DNA of 64,000 nucleotides from JAGPUQ01 sp050250395 (GCA_050250395.1 JBFWOQ010000007.1:25915-89914); one strand, 5' to 3'; positions 33,318 to 42,981 are shown, counted from the first letter of the stretch. Numbers and translations: made by a program. The notes: generated by a model not told the origin, from the sequence alone.

Positions 33318-34385
33318 ATGGCGTTTGAAGCAGCCAATCTCCGTCTCTTCGGGCTCGACCTGGGTGCGCTCGGCAACGGCCTGCGGCAGGGTTGGGCCGG
33401 CGTGCTGCGCTGGCCCCTGCTGGCGTGGCTGACCCCGGCGGATCCGGTCGAAGTGCATCGCCCCGACGGCAGCCGCCGGCGCTATCTGGGGGCGAGCGAG
33501 CGCCCCGCGCCGGCCGGCGCCGACACCGAATTCCATGCCCTGCTGTTGCCCCCGGATCTGGTGTTGAGCCGCCGGCTGACGCTGCCGCATCTGACCGATA
33601 CCGAAATCGAAGCCGCACTGCGGCTCGAATTGCAGGCCGACAGCCCCTTCCCCGAAGCCCGCCTGGATTGGGGCTGGCGCATCGACGCGGTGGATGAGCC
33701 CGGTCTCCAGGTCACCCTCGCCTTCGCGGCCACCGACCACGTCAATGCCTATGTGGCGGCGCATCGCAGCGGCCTGCCCGACCATTTCGAACTCTGGGCC
33801 GATGCCGGCGGGCCGGTCGTCCTGCGCGGCCGGGGCGAGGCGCCCCGGCTGGCCCGGGCCCGTTCCCGCTGCCGCCGGATGCTGCTGTGGCCGCTGCTCA
33901 TCGGCGCGCTGCTGGGCGGGCTGGTGCTGGCGCCCTACGGGCAGTTGCGGCATCGCACCATCGACGCCCAGCGCCAGTTGGAGCAAATGCAGACGGCCAG
34001 CGCGAGTTATCTGGATGCGCGCGCCGCACTGGTACGCGCCGATAGCCGCATCGCCGCCGTGGTGGCCTGGCGCGACGGCAAGGCGGACATGCTGTACTTA
34101 TTGAACAAGCTCACCACGTTGCTGCCGGATAGTGCCCATCTCAGCCGGCTCGATATCGAAGACCGCAAGGTGCGCATCACCGGCAATGCCGCCGATGCCG
34201 CCGGGCTCATGGAAACCCTGCGCGCGGACGCCGGCATCGCCGAGCTGCGGGCGCTTAATCCCATCGTGCGCGGCCACGATGGGCGCGATGCGTTTTACCT
34301 CGAGTTCGTACTGGCCCGGGAGGCCCCGGCCGCGGCACCCGACGCCGCGCCCGTCGCGAATCCCCCGTCGGGAGCGGCGCCGTGA
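33318..34385 (+). CDS. gspL: Type II secretion protein GspL
   Basis: 355 residues. A cytoplasmic actin-like domain (LPPDLVLSRRLTLPHLTDTEIEAALRLELQADSPFPEARLDWGWRI), one transmembrane helix (MLLWPLLIGALLGGLVLAPYG) and a periplasmic PilN-like coiled segment with a ferredoxin-like end (LDIEDRKVRITGNAADAAGLMETL). It links GspE to GspM and the pseudopilus. It is separated from gspK by the 175-nt gap that holds the MITE. Confidence 0.9.
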   Translation: MAFEAANLRLFGLDLGALGNGLRQGWAGVLRWPLLAWLTPADPVEVHRPDGSRRRYLGASERPAPAGADTEFHALLLPPDLVLSRRLTLPHLTDTEIEAALRLELQADSPFPEARLDWGWRIDAVDEPGLQVTLAFAATDHVNAYVAAHRSGLPDHFELWADAGGPVVLRGRGEAPRLARARSRCRRMLLWPLLIGALLGGLVLAPYGQLRHRTIDAQRQLEQMQTASASYLDARAALVRADSRIAAVVAWRDGKADMLYLLNKLTTLLPDSAHLSRLDIEDRKVRITGNAADAAGLMETLRADAGIAELRALNPIVRGHDGRDAFYLEFVLAREAPAAAPDAAPVANPPSGAAP

Positions 34386-34939
34386 CTTTTCCCGGAGCGC
34401 GCGCGCGCCTGGTCGCGGGGCTGTGCCTCGCCCTGGCGCTGGCGGCGGCGGTGGCGGCGCTCGGCAAGGTTGCCGCCCATGCCTGGCGGGCGACCGAGTT
34501 GCGCGCCGATATCGCGCCGCGGTACGCCCGCCTGAGCGGTGTGCTGGAGCGCGGCGACGCCATCCTGGCGGCCGATGCCGAGGCGGTGGCGGTGCTCGGG
34601 CGGCTGGCCTATCCGGCGGAGGCCGACGTCGGCGAAATCGGCACGGGTCTGCAACAGAAGATCCGCCAGCTTGCGGAAGCCGCCGAACTTCGCGTCGCCG
34701 GCAGCCAGATTCTCCCGGTGCGCGAGCAGGACGGGTTCGCGGTGGTCATGGTCAGCGGTACCCTCGAAGGAGATACCGGCGCCCTGGCCGCGTTCCTGCT
34801 GGCCCTGGCGGCGGAAGAACCGCCCATTGCCGTGGAAAAACTGGCGGTGCAGGCGCCGCGCGCGATCCGTCGTGGCACGGAGGCCAATGCCAATGTCACC
34901 ATTCAGATGAACATGAGCGTGCTGAGGCTCGCGCCCTGA
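34382..34939 (+). CDS. gspM: Type II secretion protein GspM
   Basis: 185 residues from a GTG in a GTGA overlap with gspL. A short cytoplasmic N-terminus, one transmembrane helix (LVAGLCLALALAAAVAALGKV), and a periplasmic part of GspMb type (LQQKIRQLAEAAELRVAGSQILPV, VSGTLEGDTGALAAFLLALAAEEPPIAVEKL). It is the inner-membrane partner of GspL. Confidence 0.88.
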   Translation: MTFPGARARLVAGLCLALALAAAVAALGKVAAHAWRATELRADIAPRYARLSGVLERGDAILAADAEAVAVLGRLAYPAEADVGEIGTGLQQKIRQLAEAAELRVAGSQILPVREQDGFAVVMVSGTLEGDTGALAAFLLALAAEEPPIAVEKLAVQAPRAIRRGTEANANVTIQMNMSVLRLAP

Positions 34940-35577
34940 TGCCGACGCATCGCGTGCTGGGGGGTATCGCGCTCGCCTTGCTGGCCGGCATCGCGGCCGA
35001 GCTTGTCCTGATCGACGCCGACTGGACGCCGCCGGCCGCGCGGCCGCCCGAGGTGCCGGTGGTGGTCGCGCCAGAGGCGCCCGCCGGCGCGAACGGCGCG
35101 CTGCTCAACGAGATCGGCCAGCGCCCGCTGTTTCTCGCAGCCCGCCGCCCGCCCGAGCCCACCGTTGCCGAGCCGGCCCCGGCCGCGCCCGCGGTGAATC
35201 CGCTCGAAGGGGCCGAGTTATTGGGCGTTTACGAATCCGGCGGGCGCGCCGGTGTGATTGTCCGCCGTGGCGGCGAGGTTTCCCGGGTGCCCGCCGGGAG
35301 CGAATGGCAGGGGTGGCGCTTGCTGTCGGTGAGCGCCACCAAAGCGATCTTCGCGGGCGCCGACGGCAGTTCCCAGGAGCTCACGCTGGCGCGCCAGCCC
35401 CAGCAGGGCGGCATGGTTGCGGCGCCCCCGGCGGCGCCGGGCAACGGCAAGAAACCCGATGCTTCCGCGGCCCAGGTCGATCGTGCGGCCGTGCTGCGCG
35501 CCGCCCGGGAGCGTGCCGCCCAGACCCGCGCCGCCCAGACCGGGGCTCAACCGGCCCAGTCAACCACCCCCCAATGA
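34939..35577 (+). CDS. gspN: Type II secretion protein GspN/XpsN (GspC-like)
   Basis: 212 residues from the ATG at 34939, which overlaps the gspM stop. One N-terminal transmembrane helix, then a proline/alanine-rich linker and a homology-region-like domain (NEIGQRPLFLAARRPPEP, LEGAELLGVYESGGRAGVIVRRGGEVSRVPAGSEWQGWRLLSVSATKAIF), resembling GspC HR without a PDZ domain. The tail is Ala/Gln-rich. In Xanthomonas the protein at this position (XpsN) connects the inner-membrane platform to the secretin. It probably replaces GspC, which is absent here. Confidence 0.85.
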   Translation: MPTHRVLGGIALALLAGIAAELVLIDADWTPPAARPPEVPVVVAPEAPAGANGALLNEIGQRPLFLAARRPPEPTVAEPAPAAPAVNPLEGAELLGVYESGGRAGVIVRRGGEVSRVPAGSEWQGWRLLSVSATKAIFAGADGSSQELTLARQPQQGGMVAAPPAAPGNGKKPDASAAQVDRAAVLRAARERAAQTRAAQTGAQPAQSTTPQ

Positions 35578-38054
35578 ACATTACGCCAATGACGGATGCC
35601 TTCTGCATGACAGCTTCTCAATCCAGTCCCGCGTCCCGTGCCAGCCTCGCTATCCTGTTTGCGCTGGTGGTCGCGGGCTGTGCCGCGACCAAATCCGCCG
35701 TCCCCGCCACCGATATCGTGGTGCCGATAGCCGGCAAGGCCGCCGACCGGGTCAAGGTCGACAAACCCGCGCTGCCCGCGCCCGAAGCCGAGCCGGACGC
35801 GGAGCCACTGATCGTGCGCGGCGACCAGGTCATGTTCCGGACCCCCCGACCCACGGGCGCGAAGGCGGTCGCCGGGGATCCGGTGAGTCTCGACTTCGAG
35901 CAGGCGCCCGTGACCGAAGTGGTGCATGCGATCCTGGGCGACATCCTGGGTGTGCCCTATGTCGTCAATCAGCCGGTGGCGGGCTCCCTCACCATTCACA
36001 CCGCGCAGCCGCTGCCCCGGGATCAGGTCCTGCCGGTACTGGAGTCGATTCTCCAGGCCAACGGACTGGCACTGGTGATCGACCCATCCGGGATTTATCA
36101 CGTCGGTCGTCCCGAGACCCTGCGCGGCATCGCGCCGTCGCTGGGCAACCTCGGCGGGACACTGCCGCCGGGCCAGAACCTGATGATCGTTCCGCTGCAA
36201 TTCGTCGGGGCCGTCGAGATGGCCGAAATCCTCGCGCCCATCGCCGCGCCGGAAAACATTGTCCGGGTCGACCCGGCGCGCAACCTGCTGATCCTGGCCG
36301 CCACCCGCTCCCAGCTCGAAGGATTCATGCAGATCGTGCAGACCTTCGATATCGACGTGCTCAAAGGCATGTCGATCGGTCTGTTTCCCCTCAAGAATGT
36401 CTCCGTCGCCGAAGTCGAGAGCGCGCTGGCCGCGCTGGCGGGCGGCGCGGCGGCGCCAACCAAGGCCCCCGGAGCGGGCGATACCGCCGCCAAGGGCAGT
36501 GTCCAGGGCTCCGCCAAGGGCAATGCCGGGGCGCCGGCGGTGGCCGGGCTGGAACTGCCGGGTCCGCTGGCGGGGCTGGTCAAGGTAGTGGCCATCGAGC
36601 GCCTCAACGCCCTGCTGATCGTCACCTCCCGCGCCTATTACCTCGACCGGGCGCGCGAGTGGATCGCCCGGTTCGACCAGCCGCGCGGCGACGGCAACGA
36701 GCCGCAACTGTTCGTCTATGCGGTGCAGAACGGTACTTCCCAGCATCTCTCCGATCTGCTCAACGCCCTCTACGGCGGCGGAACCACGACCGGGGGAGGC
36801 GGCGCCGACTCGGGTGTCGCGCCGGGTCTGGGGCAATCCAGCTTCGGCGGCGGGTTCGGGCGTTCCGGAAGCGGCAGCGGCTTGGGCGGCAATCGCAGCG
36901 GTTTCGGCGGTGGCAGCCTGGGCGGGCAATCCGGTTTCGGCGGCTCGAACCGCAGCGGTTTCGGGGGCTCGAGCGGCAGCGGCTTCGGTGGCGGCCGCGG
37001 CGGCCTTGGCGGGGGTCGCCTGGGGCGCGGTGGCCAGTCCGGCAACCAGACCGAGATGACGGCCATCGAACTGGGGCCGGATGTGCGGATCGTGGCCGAC
37101 GAGTTCAACAACGCCCTGCTGATCTACGCGCCGCGGCGGGAGTACGAAAAGGTCCGCAGCGCCTTGCAGCAGCTCGATGTGCCGCCGACCCAGATCCTGA
37201 TCGAAGCCAGCATCCTCGAAGTGACCCTCACCGACGAGTTTTCCTTCGGCTTGGAGTGGGCATTCCAGGGTGACATCAATGGCGGTCGCACCGGCACCGG
37301 GATCTTCAACCCCAATGCCTCCGGCAATATCGGCCCGCGGCAGCCCGGCTTCTCCTACAGCATCGCCAACCGCGCGGGCCAGGTGCAGGCGGTATTGAAT
37401 ACCCTGGCGAAGAAGAACCTCGTCAACGTGATATCGAGCCCGAGCCTCATGGTACTCGACAACCACAACGCCCAGATCCAGGTGGGCGACCAGCAGCCGG
37501 TGCAGTCGTCAACGGTCGTCACCGACGGCGGCAACACCACCAGTTCGATTCAGTACAAGGACACTGGCGTGACGCTCGATGTCCTGCCGTCGGTGAACGC
37601 GGGCGGCCTGGTCACCATGGACATCAACCAGGATGTCACCGATGTCGGCCAGGTGGATGCGGCCACCGGCCAGCGCAGCTTCCTGCAGCGCGCCATCGCC
37701 AGCCGCGTCGCGGTACGTTCCGGCGAGACCGTGGTGCTGGGCGGGCTGATCCGCGACAACACCTCCCGGGGCAAGACGGGCATACCCTGGCTGCAGGATC
37801 TTCCGGTGCTGGGCGGACTGTTTCGCACCACCTCGCGCACCAACAATCGCACCGAACTGGTGGTGCTGATCACCCCCCGGGCGCTGCAGAACGACGAACA
37901 ACTGCGCGCGGTGTCGGACGAAATGCGGCGCCACTTTGCCCGCTCCCTAGGGGCGATCAACGGTCTGAAGATCGACGGCGCGCTGTCCGAGGAGGCGACA
38001 GTTCCGCCAGAGCAGCCGTCGGCGCCCGCGTCGCCCGACACGCCTGCGCCCTGA
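35574..38054 (+). CDS. gspD: Type II secretion secretin GspD
   Basis: 826 residues from the ATG at 35574 (ATGA overlap); ATGs at 35589 and 35607 are alternatives. Lipoprotein signal ending LVVAGC. Periplasmic N0-N3 domains (SLDFEQAPVTEVVHAILGDILG, MIVPLQFVGAVEMAEILAPIAAPENIVR) with a long Gly/Ser/Phe-rich loop at 36770-37050, then the secretin core (VNVISSPSLMVLDNHNAQIQVGDQQPV, VAVRSGETVVLGGLIRDN, IPWLQDLPVLGGLFR). It forms the outer-membrane channel. The terminal position of gspD is the Xanthomonas arrangement. Confidence 0.95.
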   Translation: MNITPMTDAFCMTASQSSPASRASLAILFALVVAGCAATKSAVPATDIVVPIAGKAADRVKVDKPALPAPEAEPDAEPLIVRGDQVMFRTPRPTGAKAVAGDPVSLDFEQAPVTEVVHAILGDILGVPYVVNQPVAGSLTIHTAQPLPRDQVLPVLESILQANGLALVIDPSGIYHVGRPETLRGIAPSLGNLGGTLPPGQNLMIVPLQFVGAVEMAEILAPIAAPENIVRVDPARNLLILAATRSQLEGFMQIVQTFDIDVLKGMSIGLFPLKNVSVAEVESALAALAGGAAAPTKAPGAGDTAAKGSVQGSAKGNAGAPAVAGLELPGPLAGLVKVVAIERLNALLIVTSRAYYLDRAREWIARFDQPRGDGNEPQLFVYAVQNGTSQHLSDLLNALYGGGTTTGGGGADSGVAPGLGQSSFGGGFGRSGSGSGLGGNRSGFGGGSLGGQSGFGGSNRSGFGGSSGSGFGGGRGGLGGGRLGRGGQSGNQTEMTAIELGPDVRIVADEFNNALLIYAPRREYEKVRSALQQLDVPPTQILIEASILEVTLTDEFSFGLEWAFQGDINGGRTGTGIFNPNASGNIGPRQPGFSYSIANRAGQVQAVLNTLAKKNLVNVISSPSLMVLDNHNAQIQVGDQQPVQSSTVVTDGGNTTSSIQYKDTGVTLDVLPSVNAGGLVTMDINQDVTDVGQVDAATGQRSFLQRAIASRVAVRSGETVVLGGLIRDNTSRGKTGIPWLQDLPVLGGLFRTTSRTNNRTELVVLITPRALQNDEQLRAVSDEMRRHFARSLGAINGLKIDGALSEEATVPPEQPSAPASPDTPAP

Positions 38055-38347
38055 CCTTGTCGCGCGGTTACCGGGCGGATCGGTTGCGGGGCGGACGCGC
38101 GGCGCTGGTCCGCCGCCCGCAATACGGGCGTGCTGTGCGGTGGCCGGCTTGCGCCGCGTGCGGTGGACGGAGGGTGCGCCGCGCCGACCCAGCCCGCGCC
38201 TGCGCAGGTGGCCAAACCCTGGGGCGGGCCGCCAAAGCTGTGAAACCCCGCCCATTCGGCGCCAAAAAAACCGGGTCCAGCCATTGTATTGTCTTCAACT
38301 ATGTTGTTACATGAACGCCGTTATTCCCTGATTTATCAAGTAACCCT

Positions 38348-38779
38348 ATGACAAGAAGCTTGCCGGCAACCCGGGTCGCCACACTGCTGGCCCTGCTCTC
38401 CATGCTCATCGCCGCCGGCTGCGCAGCGCCCGCATCGCGGGTCGCTGAGGCGGATCTTCCGACCGTCCTCGCCGAGCGCGCCGAGGCGCGCTGGGCCGGG
38501 CTGATCGAAGGCGATTTCGCCAAGGCCTACAGTTTCGAAACCCCGGCTTACCGCGAGATCACGCCGCTGCGTCTGTACGCCAGCCGCTTCGGGGCGCAGT
38601 TGCGCTGGAATGCCGTTGAGGTGATCGAGGTGGTGCCCGACGAGGCCGGCGCAACCGCATTGGTCAGACTGATGGTTTTCTATACCGCCATGGACGCAGT
38701 TGGCGGTGTCATCGAGGGCCAGCGACCGGTGGAAGAACACTGGATAAGGACGGGAGGTGACTGGTGGCACACTAACTGA
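38348..38779 (+). CDS. Small putative lipoprotein
   Basis: 143 residues. Signal peptide with lipobox IAAGC, then a body with an NTF2-like flavour (RAEARWAGLIEGDFAKAYSFETPAYREI, WIRTGGDWWHTN), but I cannot name a family. It lies 293 nt after gspD; that gap is GC-rich at first and becomes AT-richer close to this gene, as at a promoter. A T2SS-related role is possible only by position. Confidence 0.7.
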   Translation: MTRSLPATRVATLLALLSMLIAAGCAAPASRVAEADLPTVLAERAEARWAGLIEGDFAKAYSFETPAYREITPLRLYASRFGAQLRWNAVEVIEVVPDEAGATALVRLMVFYTAMDAVGGVIEGQRPVEEHWIRTGGDWWHTN

Positions 38780-38941
38780 ACGAGCCTGCCGAACGGTGCT
38801 TTTTTGCTGGATATTGTGTTTGCAAAACCTGAATTTGCCCATTAACATCGCTGACGCGAGCGGACGACGCTCCAGAACGGATCAGACCCAACGGGCCGTG
38901 TCGATCGCACAGTGAACGGACTACTCAAGAGGAAAGGTAAA

Positions 38942-40558
38942 ATGACCGCAACGAAAAAACCCTTCAACTTTGCAGCCAAGCCGCTCGCGGTGGCTGTCGC
39001 CCTGGCCGGCGCCTTGACGGTTCCGCCCCAGGCGCAAGCCGTGAATGTGTCGCAAAACGGCTTGGGCGAGGTGCTGCTGTTCCCGTACTACACCGTGCGC
39101 AACAGCATCGACACCAACATCAACATCACCAACACCAGCGAGAACACCGTGATCTTCAAGATCCGGTTCCGCGAAGCCCACAACAGCCGCGACGCCCGCG
39201 ACTTCAACGTGGTGCTCTCGCCCTACGACGTGTGGAACGCCGTCGTCACCCTCTCGCCCGATGGCCAGTCCGCGCGCATCATCACCGGCGACCAGTCCTG
39301 CACCGCGGGCCAGTTGCCGATCGATCTGGGCAACGGCCGCCGCGCCATCGACTTCACCAATTTCGACTACATCGATGGCGTTGGCGTCGGCCCCTCCGAC
39401 GGCGGTCCGACCACCCTGGATCGCACCATGGAAGGCCACATCGAAGTGATCGAGATGGCGCATTTGCCGCCCACCAACCCGGGCGCGCCCTCGCCGGCGC
39501 TGAGCTTCCCCAACGACGGCGACAGCACGCCGGAACTGGTCGACTCGATCGGCTACAACGCCCAGCACGTCGGCGGCGTGCCGCGCAGTTGCTCGCTGGT
39601 GCGCACCCAGCTCGACAGCACCAACGTCGGGAGCACCGCGGGCACCATGTACGAGCCCATCAATGTGCTCAAGGGCTCCTTCAGCTTCCTGAAGGTCACC
39701 GAGGGCAAGGGCTTTTCGGGCAACCCCACCACCCTGGCCAACTTCTACAACCCCAACACCTTCGATGGAACCGCGCCCGTCGGCAGCAACATCCTGGTGG
39801 CGCCGCAGAGCCAGTTGCCGGCGCTGAACCAGGTGTTCCCGCCGGTGGTGGATGTCATCGACCAGGCCGTGGCCGTGCCGATCTTCGACAATTTCCTCTA
39901 TCCGGTGGATGCGGTCTCCGCCGCGCTCTCGCGGGTGGTGGTCGCCAACCAGTACAGCGTCAACCCCGCCAACCTGGCCAAGACCGACTGGGTGATCTCC
40001 TTCCCCACCAAGTACTGGTACACGGATGAGCGCGAAGGCTCTGTCGGCACCAGCGCCAACGGCCCCAACCCGCCGCCCTACTTCGGCCTGCCGCCGTTCG
40101 AGAACTCGACCACCTTCCAGTGGCCGCGCGACAACACTGGCAAGCCCGTGGGTGACGACTGTGCGCCGGTCAAGGTGACCTTCCGCTTCTTCGACCGCGA
40201 GGAAGCCGAGATCATCTCCACCGAGAACGGCTTCTCGCCGCCGCCTCCCGGCACTCCGGCCGACAGCATCTGCTACGAGACCCAGGTCGTCACCTTCAAC
40301 AACAGCGACCTGTTCGCCTCGCCGATCGATGCCAACGTGAACCTCGCCGCTGCCGGCTTCGTCTCCGGCTGGATGCGGCTCGAGTTCCCGGAAGCCGGCA
40401 CCATCGTGGGAGACGCCTTCTCCACGTCCTTTACCGGACTGCCGGTGATCGGCTTCGCCGCCACCAGCCTGGAGAACGGCACCAACGCCAACGCGGTGCT
40501 GAACTACGGCCTGCTGTGGGAACACGGCTATGTGACCGATATTGTGGGCGGGCCGTAA
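38942..40558 (+). CDS. Secreted protein of unknown function, apparently highly expressed
   Basis: 538 residues from the ATG at 38942, chosen for the AGAGGAAAGG site before it (a GTG lies at 38912). Signal peptide ends PPQAQA. The mature protein starts NVSQNGLGEVLLFPYYTVR and is beta-rich, with few cysteines (four). It has no membrane anchor or CTERM tail. Codon choice is strongly biased to aac, atc, acc, gtg and gac, unlike its neighbours, which suggests very high expression. Such proteins can be surface or major secreted proteins; T2SS export is plausible from location. The family is not known to me. A strong terminator follows. Confidence 0.75.
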   Translation: MTATKKPFNFAAKPLAVAVALAGALTVPPQAQAVNVSQNGLGEVLLFPYYTVRNSIDTNINITNTSENTVIFKIRFREAHNSRDARDFNVVLSPYDVWNAVVTLSPDGQSARIITGDQSCTAGQLPIDLGNGRRAIDFTNFDYIDGVGVGPSDGGPTTLDRTMEGHIEVIEMAHLPPTNPGAPSPALSFPNDGDSTPELVDSIGYNAQHVGGVPRSCSLVRTQLDSTNVGSTAGTMYEPINVLKGSFSFLKVTEGKGFSGNPTTLANFYNPNTFDGTAPVGSNILVAPQSQLPALNQVFPPVVDVIDQAVAVPIFDNFLYPVDAVSAALSRVVVANQYSVNPANLAKTDWVISFPTKYWYTDEREGSVGTSANGPNPPPYFGLPPFENSTTFQWPRDNTGKPVGDDCAPVKVTFRFFDREEAEIISTENGFSPPPPGTPADSICYETQVVTFNNSDLFASPIDANVNLAAAGFVSGWMRLEFPEAGTIVGDAFSTSFTGLPVIGFAATSLENGTNANAVLNYGLLWEHGYVTDIVGGP

Positions 40559-40586
40559 TCGTCGCACCAGTCCGTCAGGCACACCT

Positions 40587-40616
40587 CCGGGGGCCCTTGC
40601 GGCCCCCGGTTTTTTT
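40587..40616 (+). terminator. Rho-independent terminator
   Basis: A 9-bp GC stem (CCGGGGGCC / GGCCCCCGG) with a 5-nt loop and seven Ts, directly after the secreted-protein gene. The remaining about 250 nt up to 40868 contain GC-rich sequence and the next gene's ribosome site, no further gene. Confidence 0.92.
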
Positions 40617-40867
40617 GTGGGGCAGGGGTGGGGCAGGGCGTCCCTCCGGGTGGTCCGCCGCCAGGCGCGAACCGGGACCGGCCGCTGTGAGCTGGATCAC
40701 GTTTTCGCGACCGGGGGCGGCGCCGGCCAAAAAATGCGGCGCGCCGCACACCGCCGCCATCGACCGGTCACACCGGCGGTGATACCATCGGCCCCCTGCT
40801 GGCGAGTGCGTCGGCCCGGCGCGCCTGCGGCGGATGGGGACAAGAGGTCCGGTATCAGGAGACAACG

Positions 40868-41851
40868 ATGAACAAGCATCGGAAATTGAACAAGCATCGG
40901 AAATTCCACACCGCCGCCGGCCTCGGCGCCGGCCTGCTGCTGCTCGGCGCGGCCTGGCTGGTGCAGGCGGCGATCACCATCACCCGCGCCGATGGCTGGA
41001 TCTGCACCGACGGCACCATCAACGTCAGCGGCGCCGTGACCCCGGTGGATGCCAGTTGCAGCGACCCCGGCTCCTCGTCCTTCACCCTGACGGTGACCAA
41101 GGCGGGCGGCGGCACGGGCACCGTGACCAGCAGCCCGGGCGGGATCAACTGCGGGACGGACTGCGGCGAGTCCTACGCCAGCAATACCCAGGTAACCCTG
41201 AGCGCCGCGGCGGGCGGCAGCTCTACCTTCGCCGGCTGGTCGGGCGCCTGCACCGGCACCGGCAGCTGCATCCTCAACATGACCGCCAACCTCACGGCCA
41301 CCGCGACCTTCAATACCAGTGGCGGGGGCGGCGGCGATCCGGGCTCCGGCCTGTGGATCAACGGCAGCAACTATGTGCACGACCGCGGCACCCTGACCGA
41401 GCTCTATGTGCCCCGCTGCGTGCCTACCCAGTACAACAACTGTCGGGCCGGCGGCAGCCAGTCCCTGTACGATACGGTGGTGGCCGGCCAGGTCTGGGCC
41501 ATGCGCATCCCGGTGGGCGCGGCCCTCGGTTCCACCACCTACCCCTTCGGGGTGGAGCGGGCCGAGACCGGCGAATCGCTCAATGCCTACGATTTCGCCG
41601 TGTCCACGGTGCCGGGCGATTTCAACGTCGATTCCAAGTGCAAGAAGTCCGGGACCGGGCAGGTGCGGCTGCACAAGGTGGGTTACAACCCGCCGTTCGG
41701 TGTCACCAGTTGCCAGGTCAACCTCAATACCCTGTACTACCTCAATGTGCGGCCCCAGGCTGGCACCCCTGCCGCGACGAATTGCGGCATTGGCTCGGGC
41801 AACGCCTGCCGCTACCGCATTACCCTGCCCACCGGGTTCACCTATCAGTGA
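40868..41851 (+). CDS. Secreted cysteine-rich protein with an InlB-type B-repeat
   Basis: 327 residues with AGGAGA before the ATG. The first 18 bp are tandemly duplicated (NKHRKLNKHRKF), giving a very basic n-region before a signal peptide ending WLVQAA. Residues about 75-150 form a bacterial B-repeat domain (GGGTGTVTSSPGGINCGTDCGESY, FAGWSGACTGTGSCILNMTANLTATATF), followed by a Gly-rich linker and a C-terminal part with six to eight cysteines, probably disulfide-bonded. It is an extracellular or surface protein. The function is unknown, with the T2SS a possible export route. Confidence 0.75.
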   Translation: MNKHRKLNKHRKFHTAAGLGAGLLLLGAAWLVQAAITITRADGWICTDGTINVSGAVTPVDASCSDPGSSSFTLTVTKAGGGTGTVTSSPGGINCGTDCGESYASNTQVTLSAAAGGSSTFAGWSGACTGTGSCILNMTANLTATATFNTSGGGGGDPGSGLWINGSNYVHDRGTLTELYVPRCVPTQYNNCRAGGSQSLYDTVVAGQVWAMRIPVGAALGSTTYPFGVERAETGESLNAYDFAVSTVPGDFNVDSKCKKSGTGQVRLHKVGYNPPFGVTSCQVNLNTLYYLNVRPQAGTPAATNCGIGSGNACRYRITLPTGFTYQ

Positions 41852-41869
41852 GCCCGCCGGGGGTTCGGA

Positions 41870-41895
41870 ACGGGCGCCACGGCGCCCGTTTTTTT
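41870..41895 (+). terminator. Rho-independent terminator
   Basis: Stem ACGGGCGC / GCGCCCGT with loop CACG, then seven Ts, 19 nt after the B-repeat protein gene. Confidence 0.9.
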
Positions 41896-41934
41896 GTGTA
41901 CCATGCGGCCCTCGAAATCGGCGCCGGGGCAGTG

Positions 41935-42978
41935 ATGAGTCAGCAGCAACGCAGGGGACAAGGGGCCGGCAGGCCCGGAGCGGCACGCCGCCTGGCTTGC
42001 GCCGGTAAGTGCCGGTGGCGGCTCGGTCTGTGTGCCGCCCTGGCCGGCTGGGCGCTGGGCGGCGCGGCCGGCGCGGTGGCCGAGGCGGCCGCGGAGCCCG
42101 CGGCGGAGTTGATCGCCACCGGCCGGAACCTGGTGCTGACCCGGGAGCGGCTACGCGCGGAACTCGCGCCGCTGCCGCCGGAGGTGCTGGACCGGCTGGC
42201 CAGCGATCCCCAGGCCGCGCTGACCTTCGTCAACGGGCTGGCCAAGCTCGACGCCTTCGCCGCCGAGGCGGAGCGGACCGGCGTGGCGGCGCGTCCCGAG
42301 GTGCGGGTGGCGGTGGAGACCGCGCGCGCGCGGGTGCTGGGGGATGCCCTGCGCCAGCAGGTGCTGGAGACGCTGCACGAGCCGGATTTCGAGGCGCTCG
42401 CCCGCGAGCGCTATCTGTCCGAGCGCCAGAGTTACCAGAAGCCCGAACGGGCGCGGGTGCGCCACATCCTGTTGAAGCTGGCGGCGGATGCCGATGCGGC
42501 CGCGGTCGAGGCCAAGCGCGGGGAGCTGGCGGCGATCGCGACCCGGGTGCGGGCTGGAGAGTCCTTCGGGCCGCTCGCGCGGCAGTATTCGGAAGACGAG
42601 GGCAGCGCGGGCCTGGGCGGCGATCTGCCGGAGTTCGGCCGCGGGCAGATGGTCGCGCCCTTCGAGGCGGCGGCATTCGCGCTGCGGGAGCCGGGCGAAC
42701 TGAGCGAACCGGTGCGGAGCCAGTACGGCTGGCACCTGATCCAGTCGATCCATTACCAGGCTCCGGGTCCCATGAGCTTCGAGGAGGCGAAGAAATTCAT
42801 CGTCTCCAAGCTGCGCCTGGATTACCGGCGCGAGTATGTGGCGGCCTGGGAGCGCGATCTGCTCGAATCCGCCCGCGTGGAGGTCGACGCCGACCGGTTG
42901 CGCGTGCTGATGGGCGACGCCCGCGCACGCCTGGCGCAACTGCCCGTGGATGGCGCGGCGCCCGCCACCGGGCCCTGA
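41935..42978 (+). CDS. Parvulin-type peptidylprolyl isomerase
   Basis: 347 residues from the ATG at 41935 (a GTG precedes it by one codon). A basic N-terminus and hydrophobic segment suggest export. A SurA-like helical region (about 60-165) precedes one parvulin domain: RARVRHILLKL, VRAGESFGPLARQYSEDEGSAGLGGDLPEFGRGQMVAPFEAAAF, VRSQYGWHLIQ. It speeds proline isomerisation of exported proteins in the periplasm. Only 3 nt separate it from the polysaccharide-exporter gene, as with EpsD-type PPIases of exopolysaccharide loci. Confidence 0.88.
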   Translation: MSQQQRRGQGAGRPGAARRLACAGKCRWRLGLCAALAGWALGGAAGAVAEAAAEPAAELIATGRNLVLTRERLRAELAPLPPEVLDRLASDPQAALTFVNGLAKLDAFAAEAERTGVAARPEVRVAVETARARVLGDALRQQVLETLHEPDFEALARERYLSERQSYQKPERARVRHILLKLAADADAAAVEAKRGELAAIATRVRAGESFGPLARQYSEDEGSAGLGGDLPEFGRGQMVAPFEAAAFALREPGELSEPVRSQYGWHLIQSIHYQAPGPMSFEEAKKFIVSKLRLDYRREYVAAWERDLLESARVEVDADRLRVLMGDARARLAQLPVDGAAPATGP

Positions 42979-42981
42979 CCC

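Noticed and set aside
38921..40582. 553-codon minus-strand frame opposite the highly biased secreted-protein gene
   Set aside because: The strong codon bias of the plus-strand gene mechanically opens the antisense frame; no ribosome site or motif.
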